From Allosediminivita pacifica (GTDB taxonomy: Bacteria > Pseudomonadota > Alphaproteobacteria > Rhodobacterales > Rhodobacteraceae): a stretch of DNA of 60,355 nucleotides. The notes under the pieces are model-generated. The model had not been told where the DNA came from and did not search any database. It worked only from the letters and a program-made list of their open reading frames with translations. The stretch is taken from contig NZ_QBKN01000029.1 in the NCBI RefSeq assembly GCF_003054175.1, positions 1-60,355 on the forward strand, read 5' to 3'. Both the position numbers and the translations under genes were made by a program. Shown piece by piece: positions 41,362 through 49,806 of this stretch (positions are counted from its first letter, which is position 1; each line of letters opens with the position of its first letter).

Positions 41362-42296
41362 TGAAAGCCCACCTCACCGCCCTCGCCCTCCTCGCGGCTG
41401 CGCCCGCCGCCGCGCAGGACGAGATGACCGTCATGCTCGACTGGTTCGTGAATCCCGACCACGGGCCCATCGTCATTGCACAGGAACAGGGCTACTTCAC
41501 CGACGCGGGGCTCGAGGTCGAGGTGATCGCCCCCGCAGATCCCGCCGATCCGCCCAAGATGGCCGCCGCCGGACGCGCCGATCTGGCGATCTCCTATCAG
41601 CCGCAGCTGCATCTTCAGGTGGCCGAGGGGATGCCGCTGACCCGCGTGGGCACGCTGGTCGCGACGCCGCTCAACTGCCTGCTGGTGCTGGAGGACGGGC
41701 CCGTGAAGGAGATCGCCGATCTGGCGGACCGCAAGGTCGGCTTCTCGGTCTCGGGGTTCGAAGAAGCGCTGTTGTCGGCCATGCTGGGTGGGGCCGGGAT
41801 AAGCCCGGCGGATGTCGAGCTGGTCAACGTCAACTGGTCGCTCTCGCCCGCGCTGATGTCGGGCCAGGTCGACGCCGTGATCGGCGCCTTCCGCAATTTC
41901 GAGCTGAACCAGATGGAGATCGAGGGCGTCGCCGGCCGCTGCTTCTACCCGGAAGAGCACGGCGTGCCGACCTATGACGAACTGATCTATGTCGCCAATC
42001 CCGAGACGATGGACAGCGACATGATCCGTCGTTTCCTGGCCGCGACCGAGAAGGCGACTCAGTTCATCGTGAACCATCCGCAGGAAAGCTGGGAAATCTT
42101 CGCCAGCACCTCTGCCGAACTGCAGGACGAGCTGAACGAACGGGCCTGGGCCGACACGATCCCCCGCTTCGCGCTGCGCCCCGAGGCGCTCGATCGGGGG
42201 CGCTATGCCCGGTTCGAGGCCTTCCTTGCCGAAGCCGGTCTGATCGAGGGCACCCGGCGCGTGTCCGACCTGGCCATCGACCTGGGGGCGCAATGA
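41361..42296 (+). CDS. thiY: Periplasmic pyrimidine-binding protein (NMT1/ThiY-like)
   Basis: A 311-residue protein with a signal peptide (HLTALALLAAAPAAAQDE) and an NMT1/THI5-like fold: MLDWFVNPDHGPIVIAQEQG, then LAISYQPQLHLQVAEG. It probably binds formylaminopyrimidine or another thiamin pyrimidine precursor for ThiXZ. The start overlaps the thiF stop by one base. It is part of a salvage route that would supply pyrimidine because thiC is absent here. Confidence 0.88.
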   Translation: MKAHLTALALLAAAPAAAQDEMTVMLDWFVNPDHGPIVIAQEQGYFTDAGLEVEVIAPADPADPPKMAAAGRADLAISYQPQLHLQVAEGMPLTRVGTLVATPLNCLLVLEDGPVKEIADLADRKVGFSVSGFEEALLSAMLGGAGISPADVELVNVNWSLSPALMSGQVDAVIGAFRNFELNQMEIEGVAGRCFYPEEHGVPTYDELIYVANPETMDSDMIRRFLAATEKATQFIVNHPQESWEIFASTSAELQDELNERAWADTIPRFALRPEALDRGRYARFEAFLAEAGLIEGTRRVSDLAIDLGAQ

Positions 42297-42967
42297 GCTA
42301 CGGCGCGATCTTCCCGCTGTGGCGCACGGCCGCCGGCGAGGCGTGGCGCGACTACACGCACCATGCCTTCGTCGAGGGGCTGGGCGACGGCACGCTCCCG
42401 CGTGAGGCGTTCCTGCGGTATCTGGTGCAGGATTATCTGTTCCTCGTCCATTTCTCGCGGGCCTGGGCACTGGCCGTGACCAAGGCCGAGACGCTAGACG
42501 AGATGCGCGCCTGTGCCGCCACTGTCCACGCGCTGCTGGACGACGAGATGCGGATGCATGTCGGGATCTGCGCCGCCGAGGGCATATCCGAGTCCGAATT
42601 GTACTCGGCCCGCGAGGCGCCGCAGAACATCGCCTACACCCGCTACGTTCTCGACGCGGGGCACGCCGGCGATTTCCTCGACCTGATGGCGGCGCTGGCG
42701 CCCTGCGTGCTGGGCTACGGCGAGATCGGGACGCGCCTGGGGCGGGCGGCTACGGGCGCGACACCCTATGCCGACTGGATCGCGACCTACGCGGACGACG
42801 ATTACCAGCGCACCTGCCGCGAGGTCGGCGCGCTGATCGACGCGGCGGTGGCCCGCCGTCTCGGCCCGGTGCCGCAGGCCAGCCCGCGCTGGCACCGCCT
42901 CTGCGCCCGTTTCGAGACGGCGACGCGGCTCGAGGTCGATTTCTGGGGCATGGGCCTGCCCCGATGA
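42293..42967 (+). CDS. tenA: TenA-family aminopyrimidine aminohydrolase
   Basis: A 224-residue all-helical enzyme. The catalytic Cys138 lies in LAPCVLGYGEIG, with acidic partners around DYLF and EMR in the family positions. TenA hydrolyses aminomethylpyrimidine to HMP in thiamin salvage. It overlaps thiY by 4 bases and thiZ by 4 bases, in line with a precursor uptake and salvage set. Confidence 0.92.
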   Translation: MSYGAIFPLWRTAAGEAWRDYTHHAFVEGLGDGTLPREAFLRYLVQDYLFLVHFSRAWALAVTKAETLDEMRACAATVHALLDDEMRMHVGICAAEGISESELYSAREAPQNIAYTRYVLDAGHAGDFLDLMAALAPCVLGYGEIGTRLGRAATGATPYADWIATYADDDYQRTCREVGALIDAAVARRLGPVPQASPRWHRLCARFETATRLEVDFWGMGLPR

Positions 42968-43689
42968 GCGCCGCGCCGGCCCTGCACCTGTCCGGACGGG
43001 CGACGATCGCCGGCGGGCCGATCTTCGGGCCCCTGGACCTCGATGTGCCCGCCGGGGAATGGACCTGCCTGCTCGGCCCCTCGGGCGTGGGCAAGTCGAC
43101 GGTGCTGCGGCTGCTGGCGGGGCTCGGCGGCGCGCTCGCCTTCGACGGCACAGCGACGGCGGGCGACGGGAGACCGCTGACGGGCCGCGTCGCGCTGATG
43201 GCGCAGCAGGACCTGCTGATGCCCTGGCTCGACGCCACCGCCAATGTCTGCCTGGGTGCGGTATTGCGCGGCGATGCGGCGCAGCGGACCCGGGCGCGCG
43301 CGCTGCTGGAGCGGGTCGGGCTTGCGGACCATGTCCGCAAGCGGCCCCAAGCCCTTTCGGGCGGACAACGGCAGCGGGTGGCGCTGGCCCGGACACTTAT
43401 GGAGGATCGGCCCGTCGTGCTGCTCGACGAACCCTTCTCGGCCCTCGATGCGCGCGCGCGGGCCCTGATGCAGGACCTGTCCGCCGAGGTGCTGGCGGGC
43501 CGTACCGTCCTGCACGTCACCCACGACGCCGCCGAGGCCGCACGTTTGGGGCAAACCGTGCTGCTGATGACTTGTTCCGGGATCACCGCGATCGAGGTGC
43601 CGCAAACGCCCGCGCCTCGGCGCTTCGACGCGCCCGAGACGCTGGCCTTCCAGGGACACTTGCTCCGACAGCTTATGGAGACGCAATGA
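42964..43689 (+). CDS. thiZ: ABC transporter ATPase for thiamin precursor (ThiZ)
   Basis: A 241-residue ATPase with Walker A GPSGVGKST, signature LSGGQRQRVA, Walker B VVLLDEPFSALD and the switch His in HVTHDAAEAA. It energises ThiX with ThiY as binding protein. It is short for the family but all motifs are present. ATGA overlaps occur on both sides. Confidence 0.92.
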   Translation: MSAAPALHLSGRATIAGGPIFGPLDLDVPAGEWTCLLGPSGVGKSTVLRLLAGLGGALAFDGTATAGDGRPLTGRVALMAQQDLLMPWLDATANVCLGAVLRGDAAQRTRARALLERVGLADHVRKRPQALSGGQRQRVALARTLMEDRPVVLLDEPFSALDARARALMQDLSAEVLAGRTVLHVTHDAAEAARLGQTVLLMTCSGITAIEVPQTPAPRRFDAPETLAFQGHLLRQLMETQ

Positions 43690-44417
43690 CACGTGCCGCC
43701 CGAGTCGGCGGGATCGCCCTTCTGGCCCTTCTGGCGTGGCAGGCCCTGGTCACGGCCTTCGCGCTGCCGCGGTTCATCCTGCCGGGTCCGGGCCTCGTCC
43801 TCGAAACGCTCTGGACCAGCCGGGCGCTGCTGGCCGAACATGCGTTTTTCACGACGATCGAGGTGCTGCTCGGTCTGATCCTGGGTGGCATACTGGGCTT
43901 CGCCTCCGCGATCCTGCTGACCGCCTCGCAGCTGGCGCGGTTTGTCCTGCGCCCGATGCTGGTCTTCAGCCAGGCCGTGCCGGTCTTCGCCCTGGCACCG
44001 ATCCTGACGCTGTGGCTGGGATACGGGCTTTGGTCCAAGATCGCCATGGCGTTATTGATCATCTACTTCCCGGTCACCTCCGCGTTCTTCGACGCGCTGA
44101 TGCGGACCCCGCCCGAATGGCTGGAACTGTCCCGCGTGATGAACGCTCGGCCCGCCCGCATCCTGTGGCACATCCGCGTGCCGGCCGCCCTGCCCGGATT
44201 TGCCTCGGGCCTGCGACTGGCGGCCGTCTACGCCCCTATCGGCGCGATCATCGGCGAATGGGTCGGCGCCTCCCGGGGGCTCGGCTACCTCATGTTGCTG
44301 GCGAACGGCCGCGCGAAGATCGACCTGATGTTCGCCGCGCTGATCGTTCTGGCCGTGCTGACGCTCATCCTCCATGCCGCCGTCGACGCCGCCTGCCGGC
44401 GGCTGCTGGAGAGTTGA
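43686..44417 (+). CDS. thiX: ABC transporter permease for thiamin precursor (ThiX)
   Basis: A 243-residue permease with six helices. The ABC-2-like EAA loop segment (ELSRVMNARPARILWHIRVPAALPG) contacts ThiZ. It is the last gene of the operon, overlapping thiZ by 4 bases. A hairpin follows 15 bases after the stop. Confidence 0.9.
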   Translation: MTRAARVGGIALLALLAWQALVTAFALPRFILPGPGLVLETLWTSRALLAEHAFFTTIEVLLGLILGGILGFASAILLTASQLARFVLRPMLVFSQAVPVFALAPILTLWLGYGLWSKIAMALLIIYFPVTSAFFDALMRTPPEWLELSRVMNARPARILWHIRVPAALPGFASGLRLAAVYAPIGAIIGEWVGASRGLGYLMLLANGRAKIDLMFAALIVLAVLTLILHAAVDAACRRLLES

Positions 44418-44431
44418 GGTACAGCAAGAAC

Positions 44432-44453
44432 CAACCGCAGTGTCATGCGGTTG
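44432..44453 (+). terminator. Possible terminator hairpin of the thiamin operon
   Basis: CAACCGCA (44432-44439) and TGCGGTTG (44446-44453) form an 8-bp stem with a 6-nt loop just after thiX. There is no U-run, so Rho-independent termination is uncertain. Confidence 0.4.
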
Positions 44454-44509
44454 TCCGAGAGTGCTGTGGCTGCCGAGAACTCTGCGCATTGCCCAGACGA
44501 TCTGGGGTA

Positions 44510-44588
44510 AAGGTGCAACAGATTTCGTCCACGACCGTTTCGGCCAATATTCGAAGCTCCCTCAGTATCCCGCGGCAGCATCCATCAT
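44510..44588 (+). repeat. Right copy of the ~80-bp direct repeat
   Basis: Bases 44510-44531 are identical to 36684-36705; the following ~57 bases are similar. The copy lies between the thiamin operon and the IS3 remnant. An inverted AGGTGCAAC also occurs near 45207-45216, beyond the IS3 remnant. Confidence 0.6.
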
Positions 44589-44890
44589 GGGTGCCACGGC
44601 AAGCCGTGACGAATATTTTATGTTCATCTTCTTATACTTAACTACTACCTGTGCAGGCGACGACCTAAAAAGGTCTCTCGTGGTTCCCCGGCGTCTTGAC
44701 GCTTTCCGTGGGTCTTCCAAGACGGCTTGATACCAAGTAGCAACATCCATCCCCCAGCCATGTCCGAGCCAGCGGGTGCCGCAATTCCCGACTGGGCCGT
44801 GGGGATGAAGCCTATCGTGACTCTAGATCATTTGAACGAAGTGTCCGACTTCAGCGCCTCAGGGACATCTGAGCTGGCTTCATAACGGAG
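44589..44890. other. Non-coding stretch between repeat and IS3 remnant
   Basis: No gene is supported. A hairpin TGCCACGGC-AAGCCGTG lies near 44592-44610. The rest is of mixed composition and may be the remnant of an inserted element or of the former junction between the thiamin operon and the copper cluster. Confidence 0.4.
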
Positions 44891-45185
44891 CGAACCGCCC
44901 CGGGTTTGCCGGAGGCTGGGTTTGGCTATTTGCGCAGCCTCGGATTCGGTATCCAGAGCTGCGTAGAAGTTTACCTCGGCTTCTGCAGGAGGGCAGTTCC
45001 CGATTGTCTCGAGCAGGCGGCGGGTATTGAACCAGTCGACTAATTCGAGCGTCGCGTATTCGACGGCCTCGAAACGGCGTCAAGGGCCACGGCGGTGAAT
45101 GACCTTCCACCTTTAACAAGCCGTGATCGGCTCAGCCAAGGCGTTGCCATGGCTGTCTGAGATAACCCCCGGTCTCTGGACAGGA
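44891..45185 (-). mobile_element. Decayed IS3-family transposase (3' end) with terminal repeat
   Basis: On the minus strand the frame reads SDSHGNALAEPIT, a stop, KVIHRRGP, a second stop, RRFEAVEYATLE, VDWFNTRRLLETIGNCPPAE and EVNFYAALDTE. This is the end of the IS3-family integrase core (GDSYDNALAE...WFNxRRLxExIGNxPPAE) with two in-frame stops. The sequence at 44891-44917 (CGAACCGCCCCGGGTTTGCC) resembles the terminal inverted repeat seen at the end of such elements. The 5' part is missing. Confidence 0.8.
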
Positions 45186-45278
45186 TCTGGCGTAATTTAA
45201 GCTACTCGTTGCACCTGCTGAGCGGGTTGGTTGGTGTCGTTTCCCTGCCAGTGGACCAGCGCCCGTGATCCCGTCATC

Positions 45279-45704
45279 TCAGTTGATCCCGTTGGCGCGC
45301 TGAAGCTCGCGGACGTAAGCGACGATGGCGGTGACATCTGCGCGGGTCAGCCCGTCTTGCGGAGGCATGTTTCCGAACTGCCAGTGATGCGCGCGGACGC
45401 CCTGTTGGACGGCAAGCTGGAAGGCCATGTCGCCGTGGTGCGAAGGTTCGTAGATCCTGTGGACGAGCGGCGGACCGAAACCCTGCTTTCCGGCGGCATT
45501 TTCGCCGTGGCAGGCGGCGCATACGGCGTCGAAGGCGCGCTTCCCCATGACGGCATCCGACGAGAGGGACTCCGGCACGGCCACGGAGGCGATGGCCTGG
45601 CCCTCGGCCGGGGTGGACGTGGTGATCTCCGGGGCCGTTCCGGAGGTGATGACATAGGCAGCGGCGGCGATGACCGCGGCCCCGGCAAGGGTAATCTTTT
45701 TCAT
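45279..45704 (-). CDS. Mono-haem cytochrome c, paralogue of the one at 14640
   Basis: A 141-residue protein with an anchor (LAGAAVIAAAAYVIT), haem site CAACH (62-66), YEPSHH, AHHW, FGNMPP and the same ending VAYVRELQRANGI as its paralogue. Loss of about 11 residues is confined to the linker. It lies downstream of the small Cys/His gene, the reverse of the gene order at 14296-15098. Confidence 0.88.
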   Translation of the reverse strand: MKKITLAGAAVIAAAAYVITSGTAPEITTSTPAEGQAIASVAVPESLSSDAVMGKRAFDAVCAACHGENAAGKQGFGPPLVHRIYEPSHHGDMAFQLAVQQGVRAHHWQFGNMPPQDGLTRADVTAIVAYVRELQRANGIN

Positions 45705-45783
45705 TGCGATATCCTGCATCGCGGCGACGCTCGGTCGCGCGGTCTTCCTCTGGCGGAGCGGGTCCGCCGGCGTTCCCATGCCG

Positions 45784-46101
45784 TCAGGATCGCGGAGGTG
45801 GCAGGTCGAACGGAAGGGTCGTCGCCCGCCCCGTGGTATCACCGGGCCGACCCGTCCGCGATGCGGCGGGAGCCGGGTTGCCTGCGGCAGGCTGGTCCAC
45901 TGGCGGCAAGGCGAGGACGCAGAGACCCATTTGCGCACAGGAGGACACGTTCCCGCCCTCCTGCTCCATATCATGGGACGGCATGTCCTCCGGGCAGGCC
46001 GCACAACCGTGACCGGACGCCGGGGCTCCGGCCATGCCCCACTGCGGCACCGACGAAACGACGAGCAGGAAAGCCAGGAGCGTGACAACGAAGAGGCGCA
46101 T
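45784..46101 (-). CDS. Small secreted Cys/His protein, paralogue of the one at 14296
   Basis: A 105-residue product with a signal peptide (LFVVTLLAFLLVVSSVPQWG), a GHGCAACPEDMPSHDM segment and CAQMGLCVLA, ending FDLPPPRS. The DLPPPR ending and the mid-protein Cys motif tie it to the 14296 protein. AGGAAG precedes ATG 46101. It lies between copA and the cytochrome c gene. Confidence 0.7.
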   Translation of the reverse strand: MRLFVVTLLAFLLVVSSVPQWGMAGAPASGHGCAACPEDMPSHDMEQEGGNVSSCAQMGLCVLALPPVDQPAAGNPAPAASRTGRPGDTTGRATTLPFDLPPPRS

Positions 46102-46196
46102 GATCTTCCTGTGAGGAAACGCCGGGATCATTGCCCTGCCCTCGGGTCGGAGGTCAATGAACAAATTGCTCGGCGCGGCAAAAGGCATCGTCGTGC

Positions 46197-48650
46197 TCAC
46201 AACCTGCTGGCCCGGAGCCGCAGCGCGTTGCCGATCACCGAAACCGACGAGAGGCTCATCGCGGCGGCCGCGACGATCGGCGAGAGCAGCACCCCCAGGA
46301 ACGGATAGAGCACGCCCGCAGCCACCGGCACGCCCGCGGTGTTGTAGACGAAGGCGAAGAACAGGTTCTGCCGGATGTTGCGCATGGTTGCCTCGGCTAG
46401 CCTGCGGGCGCGGACGATGCCCCTGAGATCACCCTTGACCAGCGTCAGCCCGGCGCTTTCGACGGCGACGTCGGCGCCCGTCCCCATGGCGATGCCCACG
46501 TCGGCCTCGGCCAGCGCCGGTGCGTCGTTCACGCCGTCCCCGGCCATCGCCACCGAGAGGCCCTCCTCCTTGAGGCGACGCACAAGCGCCCCCTTGTCCT
46601 CGGGCGAGATACCGGCATGCACCTCGTCGATGTCGAGTTCGCGTGCGACGGCCTTTGCAGTGGCCTCGGCATCCCCGGTGGCCATGACGATGCGCAGGCC
46701 GAGTTCGTGAAGGACCCGGATTGCCTCGGGCGTCGTTTCCTTGATCTTGTCGGCGACGGCGATCAGTCCCGCGGACCGACCGTCCAGCGCCACGAACATC
46801 GCGGTCTTGCCCTCGGCCTGCAGCGCCTCGGCCCGGTCATGGGCCAGTCCCTCGACCCCGAGATCCGACATCAGCGCGGCATTGCCCAATGCGACGCGGC
46901 GGCCCGAGACCATGCCGGTGACGCCCTTGCCGGTCACGGCCTCGAATTCGGTGCCGTCCTCGCGTCCCGCGCCACGTTCCTCGGCGCCGGCAACGATGGC
47001 TTCGGCCAACGGATGCTCGGAGCCGCGCTCAAGCGCCGCGACGAGCGTCAGCAGCGCACGTTCGTCCATCTCCTCGGGCTCCACGTCGGTGAGCGTTGGC
47101 TTCCCTTCGGTAAGCGTGCCTGTCTTGTCGACAATCAGCGTATCGACCTTCGCGAAGCGTTCCAGTGCCTCGGCGTCCCGGATGAGGACGCCTGCGCCGG
47201 CACCGCGGCCGGTTGCGACCATGACCGACATCGGGGTGGCCAGACCCAGGGCACAGGGACAGGCGATAATCAGCACCGAGACCGCCGCGACGAAGGCGTA
47301 GGACAGTGCGGGCTGCGGACCGAAGATCCACCAGGCGACGAAGGCCAGCAGCGCGGAGGCGACCACCGCCGGCACGAAGTATTCGGCCACGCGATCCGCC
47401 ATGGCCTGGATCGGCGCCCGCGATCTCTGTGCCTTGGCGACCATGTCGACGATGCGGCTGAGCGTCGTGTCGGCGCCCACGCCGCGCGCCTCCATCAGGA
47501 AGCTGCCCGCCTTGTTGAGGGTGCCACCGGTGACGTCTTCGCCCTCGACCTTCTCGACCGGCACCGGCTCGCCGGTGATCATGCTTTCATCGACCGAGGA
47601 GCGCCCCGCGGTCACGACACCGTCGACCGGTACGCTTTCGCCGGGACGCACCCGCAGGATGTCACCGGCTCTCAGCGCGTCGAGCGGCACGTCGGATTCG
47701 CTGTCTCCCTCGACCCGCCGGGCGGTCTTGGGGGCGAGATCCATAAGGGCGCGGATTGCGTCGCCCGTGCGTTCGCGGGCAGCCAGTTCCATGACCTGCC
47801 CGATCAGCACCAGTACGAGGATGACGGCGGTCGCCTCGAAATAGACAGGGGGCATGCCGCCCTCGCTCATCTGCTCGGGCAAGAGGCCGGGCGCGAGAAG
47901 CGAGACGATCGAAAAGACGTAGGCCGCGCCAGTGCCAAGCGCGATAAGCGTCCACATGTTGGGCGAGCGGTTCACGATGGAAGCCCAGCCCCGTTTGAAG
48001 AAGGGCCGGCAGATCCAGACCACGGGCGTGGCCAGTGCGAACTGCAACCAGCCGAAAGCCGTGTGGCCCATCCAATCGCCGAAGGGTATGCCCAGATGGC
48101 TGCCCATCTCGAGGACGAACACCGTGAGCGCCAGCGGCGCGGTGATCCAGAGCCTACGCCTGAAATCCACGTATTCCGGATTGGGACCGCTGTCGGCGGA
48201 GGGCGTCATCGGCTCCAAAGCCATGCCGCACTTAGGGCAATCCCCGGGATGGTCCTGAACGATCTCGGGATGCATCGGGCAGGTGTACTGCGTGCCTTCC
48301 GGCATCGGCTCGGGCGCCGGGCGATCACCCAGGTAGGTATCAGGTTCCGCCTCGAACTTCGACTGGCAGCGGGAGGAGCAGAAATAGAAGCGCGCGCCCT
48401 CGTGCTTGGCCATGTGCGCGGCGGTCGCGCGCTCGACGGTCATGCCGCAGACCGGGTCCTTTGCGGAAAGATAGGCGGCAGGGTTCGCGCGGAACTTCTC
48501 GCGGCAGCCTTCGGAGCAGAAGTGGTAGACGTGACCCTCGTGTTCGAACTGCGGCTTACCGGCCTGAGGATCGACCGTCATGCCGCAGACGGGATCGCGT
48601 GTGATCTTCGCGGATCCGTGGTCATGCCCATGTCGCTGCGCCGTTTCCAT
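46197..48650 (-). CDS. copA: Copper-exporting P1B ATPase with two YHS domains
   Basis: An 817-residue Cu(I) ATPase. The N terminus has two YHS domains ([10 protein letters not shown]...FCSEGC and [10 protein letters not shown]...FYFCSSRC) and one CPMHPEI...[10 protein letters not shown] metal-binding domain. CPC in [13 protein letters not shown] is near residue 463 and DKTGT near 505. Helix 7 [13 protein letters not shown] and helix 8 MSLSS give the P1B-1 class. It is the first gene of a second copper cluster and has its own CueR-type promoter. Confidence 0.94.
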   Translation of the reverse strand: METAQRHGHDHGSAKITRDPVCGMTVDPQAGKPQFEHEGHVYHFCSEGCREKFRANPAAYLSAKDPVCGMTVERATAAHMAKHEGARFYFCSSRCQSKFEAEPDTYLGDRPAPEPMPEGTQYTCPMHPEIVQDHPGDCPKCGMALEPMTPSADSGPNPEYVDFRRRLWITAPLALTVFVLEMGSHLGIPFGDWMGHTAFGWLQFALATPVVWICRPFFKRGWASIVNRSPNMWTLIALGTGAAYVFSIVSLLAPGLLPEQMSEGGMPPVYFEATAVILVLVLIGQVMELAARERTGDAIRALMDLAPKTARRVEGDSESDVPLDALRAGDILRVRPGESVPVDGVVTAGRSSVDESMITGEPVPVEKVEGEDVTGGTLNKAGSFLMEARGVGADTTLSRIVDMVAKAQRSRAPIQAMADRVAEYFVPAVVASALLAFVAWWIFGPQPALSYAFVAAVSVLIIACPCALGLATPMSVMVATGRGAGAGVLIRDAEALERFAKVDTLIVDKTGTLTEGKPTLTDVEPEEMDERALLTLVAALERGSEHPLAEAIVAGAEERGAGREDGTEFEAVTGKGVTGMVSGRRVALGNAALMSDLGVEGLAHDRAEALQAEGKTAMFVALDGRSAGLIAVADKIKETTPEAIRVLHELGLRIVMATGDAEATAKAVARELDIDEVHAGISPEDKGALVRRLKEEGLSVAMAGDGVNDAPALAEADVGIAMGTGADVAVESAGLTLVKGDLRGIVRARRLAEATMRNIRQNLFFAFVYNTAGVPVAAGVLYPFLGVLLSPIVAAAAMSLSSVSVIGNALRLRASRL

Positions 48651-48684
48651 GGTCTGTCCTTCCTATGTCTGCGCCGGTATCGTG

Positions 48685-48715
48685 CAGGTAATTCTTCCAG
48701 TTACTGGAAGGTCAA
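48685..48715 (-). promoter_or_regulatory. CueR-type promoter of the third copA
   Basis: On the minus strand TTGACC (48715-48710) starts TTGACCTTCCAGTAACTGGA, and TACCTG (48690-48685) follows after exactly 19 bp. It is the closest match in the window to the E. coli copA promoter. No cueR lies nearby; the only one is about 41 kb away at 6705. Confidence 0.85.
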
Positions 48716-48815
48716 GGGCGCTTGCGCAGGCAATTCTTCCGGGGACGCGGGCGCATCGTCGGTCGGGCGTGTCGGCCTGGCTTGCGGGAACGCGTTATCC
48801 GTCCAGCCATAATAA

Positions 48816-48829
48816 CAGGCAATTGCCTG
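48816..48829. promoter_or_regulatory. 14-bp perfect palindrome upstream of the cyanophycin-type cluster
   Basis: CAGGCAATTGCCTG is a perfect palindrome 120 bases ahead of the cyanophycinase gene. The string AGGCAATT also occurs near 48725 and 48886. It may be an operator for this cluster, but no cognate regulator is identified. Confidence 0.35.
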
Positions 48830-48948
48830 CGAGACTGACAGGATTTCCGAGGAAGCGCGCCGGAGGCCGCGACAGTAGGAGGCAATTCATTCTCTGGCGC
48901 TAGAGTCATATTCACAGTAGACACGATGACCGGATCATGGGTTAACGG

Positions 48949-49806
48949 ATGAATATGCAAGTGAAAGCGCCCCGACGCGGGCCCTTGGTCGCAATCGGCG
49001 GCGCAGAGGACCGGCAGGAAGCAGCAATCCTCTCGCGCGTCCTCGGACTGTCAAAGCGCGAAGAGCCGGTGGTGGCAGTGATCACGACCGCCAGCGCGAT
49101 ACCGCAGGAAGTGTTCGACGGCTATGAAGCCGTGTTCTCCACCCTCGGTGCGGCAGAGGTTCTCGACATCCGCATACGTGAGCGATCCGATGCGGCGGAC
49201 GAGGATTTCGTCGCCATGCTTCGACGCGCCGACGTGATCTTCATCTCGGGCGGCGACCAGATGAGGCTGACCAACATCCTCGGGGGCTCACCGGTGTTGG
49301 AGGCGATCCGCGCGCGGCATTCCGAAGGTGCGGTCGTGGCCGGAACCAGCGCGGGCGCGGCCTGCCAGTCCTCGACCATGATCTACGGCGGCAGCGCGGA
49401 CGACAGCCTGCGCAAGGGCGCAGTGAAGATGGCTGCCGGATTCGGGCTCGTGGACGGGGTGATAATCGACACCCATTTCCTGGAGCGAGGACGCTTTTCG
49501 CGGCTGATGGAAGTCGGCGCCACGAATCCCGAATTGCTGGGCGTTGGAATCGGAGAAGACGCCGCGGTTCTCTTCAAAGAGAATAAAATACTTGCCTTTG
49601 GGCCTGGTCACGTCATCCTTGTAGACAGTTCGGGGATCACCCGATCAAATGTCTTTGAGCTTGACGATGGCGAAGCCGTCACCGTCCATGACGTCAAGAT
49701 GCACGCGCTGGTGGATGGGTATGGATATAGCCTGAGCGACCGGCGTGTCCTCGGGCCTGAAGAGCTCGGGGCAGAAAGCCTGGAGCCGAGAATTGCGTAT
49801 ACTTGA
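48949..49806 (+). CDS. cphB: Cyanophycinase-type peptidase (S51)
   Basis: A 285-residue serine peptidase of the S51 family. The nucleophile lies in AGTSAGAACQ near residue 132, the FISGGDQMRL segment forms the active site, and DTHFLERGRFSRL carries the His and Arg pair. It cleaves cyanophycin to beta-Asp-Arg dipeptides, in the cytoplasm since no signal is present. Start 48949 or 48955 are both possible. The 3' end overlaps cphA by 14 bases. Confidence 0.9.
   Translation: MNMQVKAPRRGPLVAIGGAEDRQEAAILSRVLGLSKREEPVVAVITTASAIPQEVFDGYEAVFSTLGAAEVLDIRIRERSDAADEDFVAMLRRADVIFISGGDQMRLTNILGGSPVLEAIRARHSEGAVVAGTSAGAACQSSTMIYGGSADDSLRKGAVKMAAGFGLVDGVIIDTHFLERGRFSRLMEVGATNPELLGVGIGEDAAVLFKENKILAFGPGHVILVDSSGITRSNVFELDDGEAVTVHDVKMHALVDGYGYSLSDRRVLGPEELGAESLEPRIAYT

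Noticed and set aside
45092-45116. A CueR-like string (TGACCTTCCACC)
   Set aside because: It lies inside the decayed IS3 transposase coding sequence, has no second half-site and no suitable -10, so it is coincidental.
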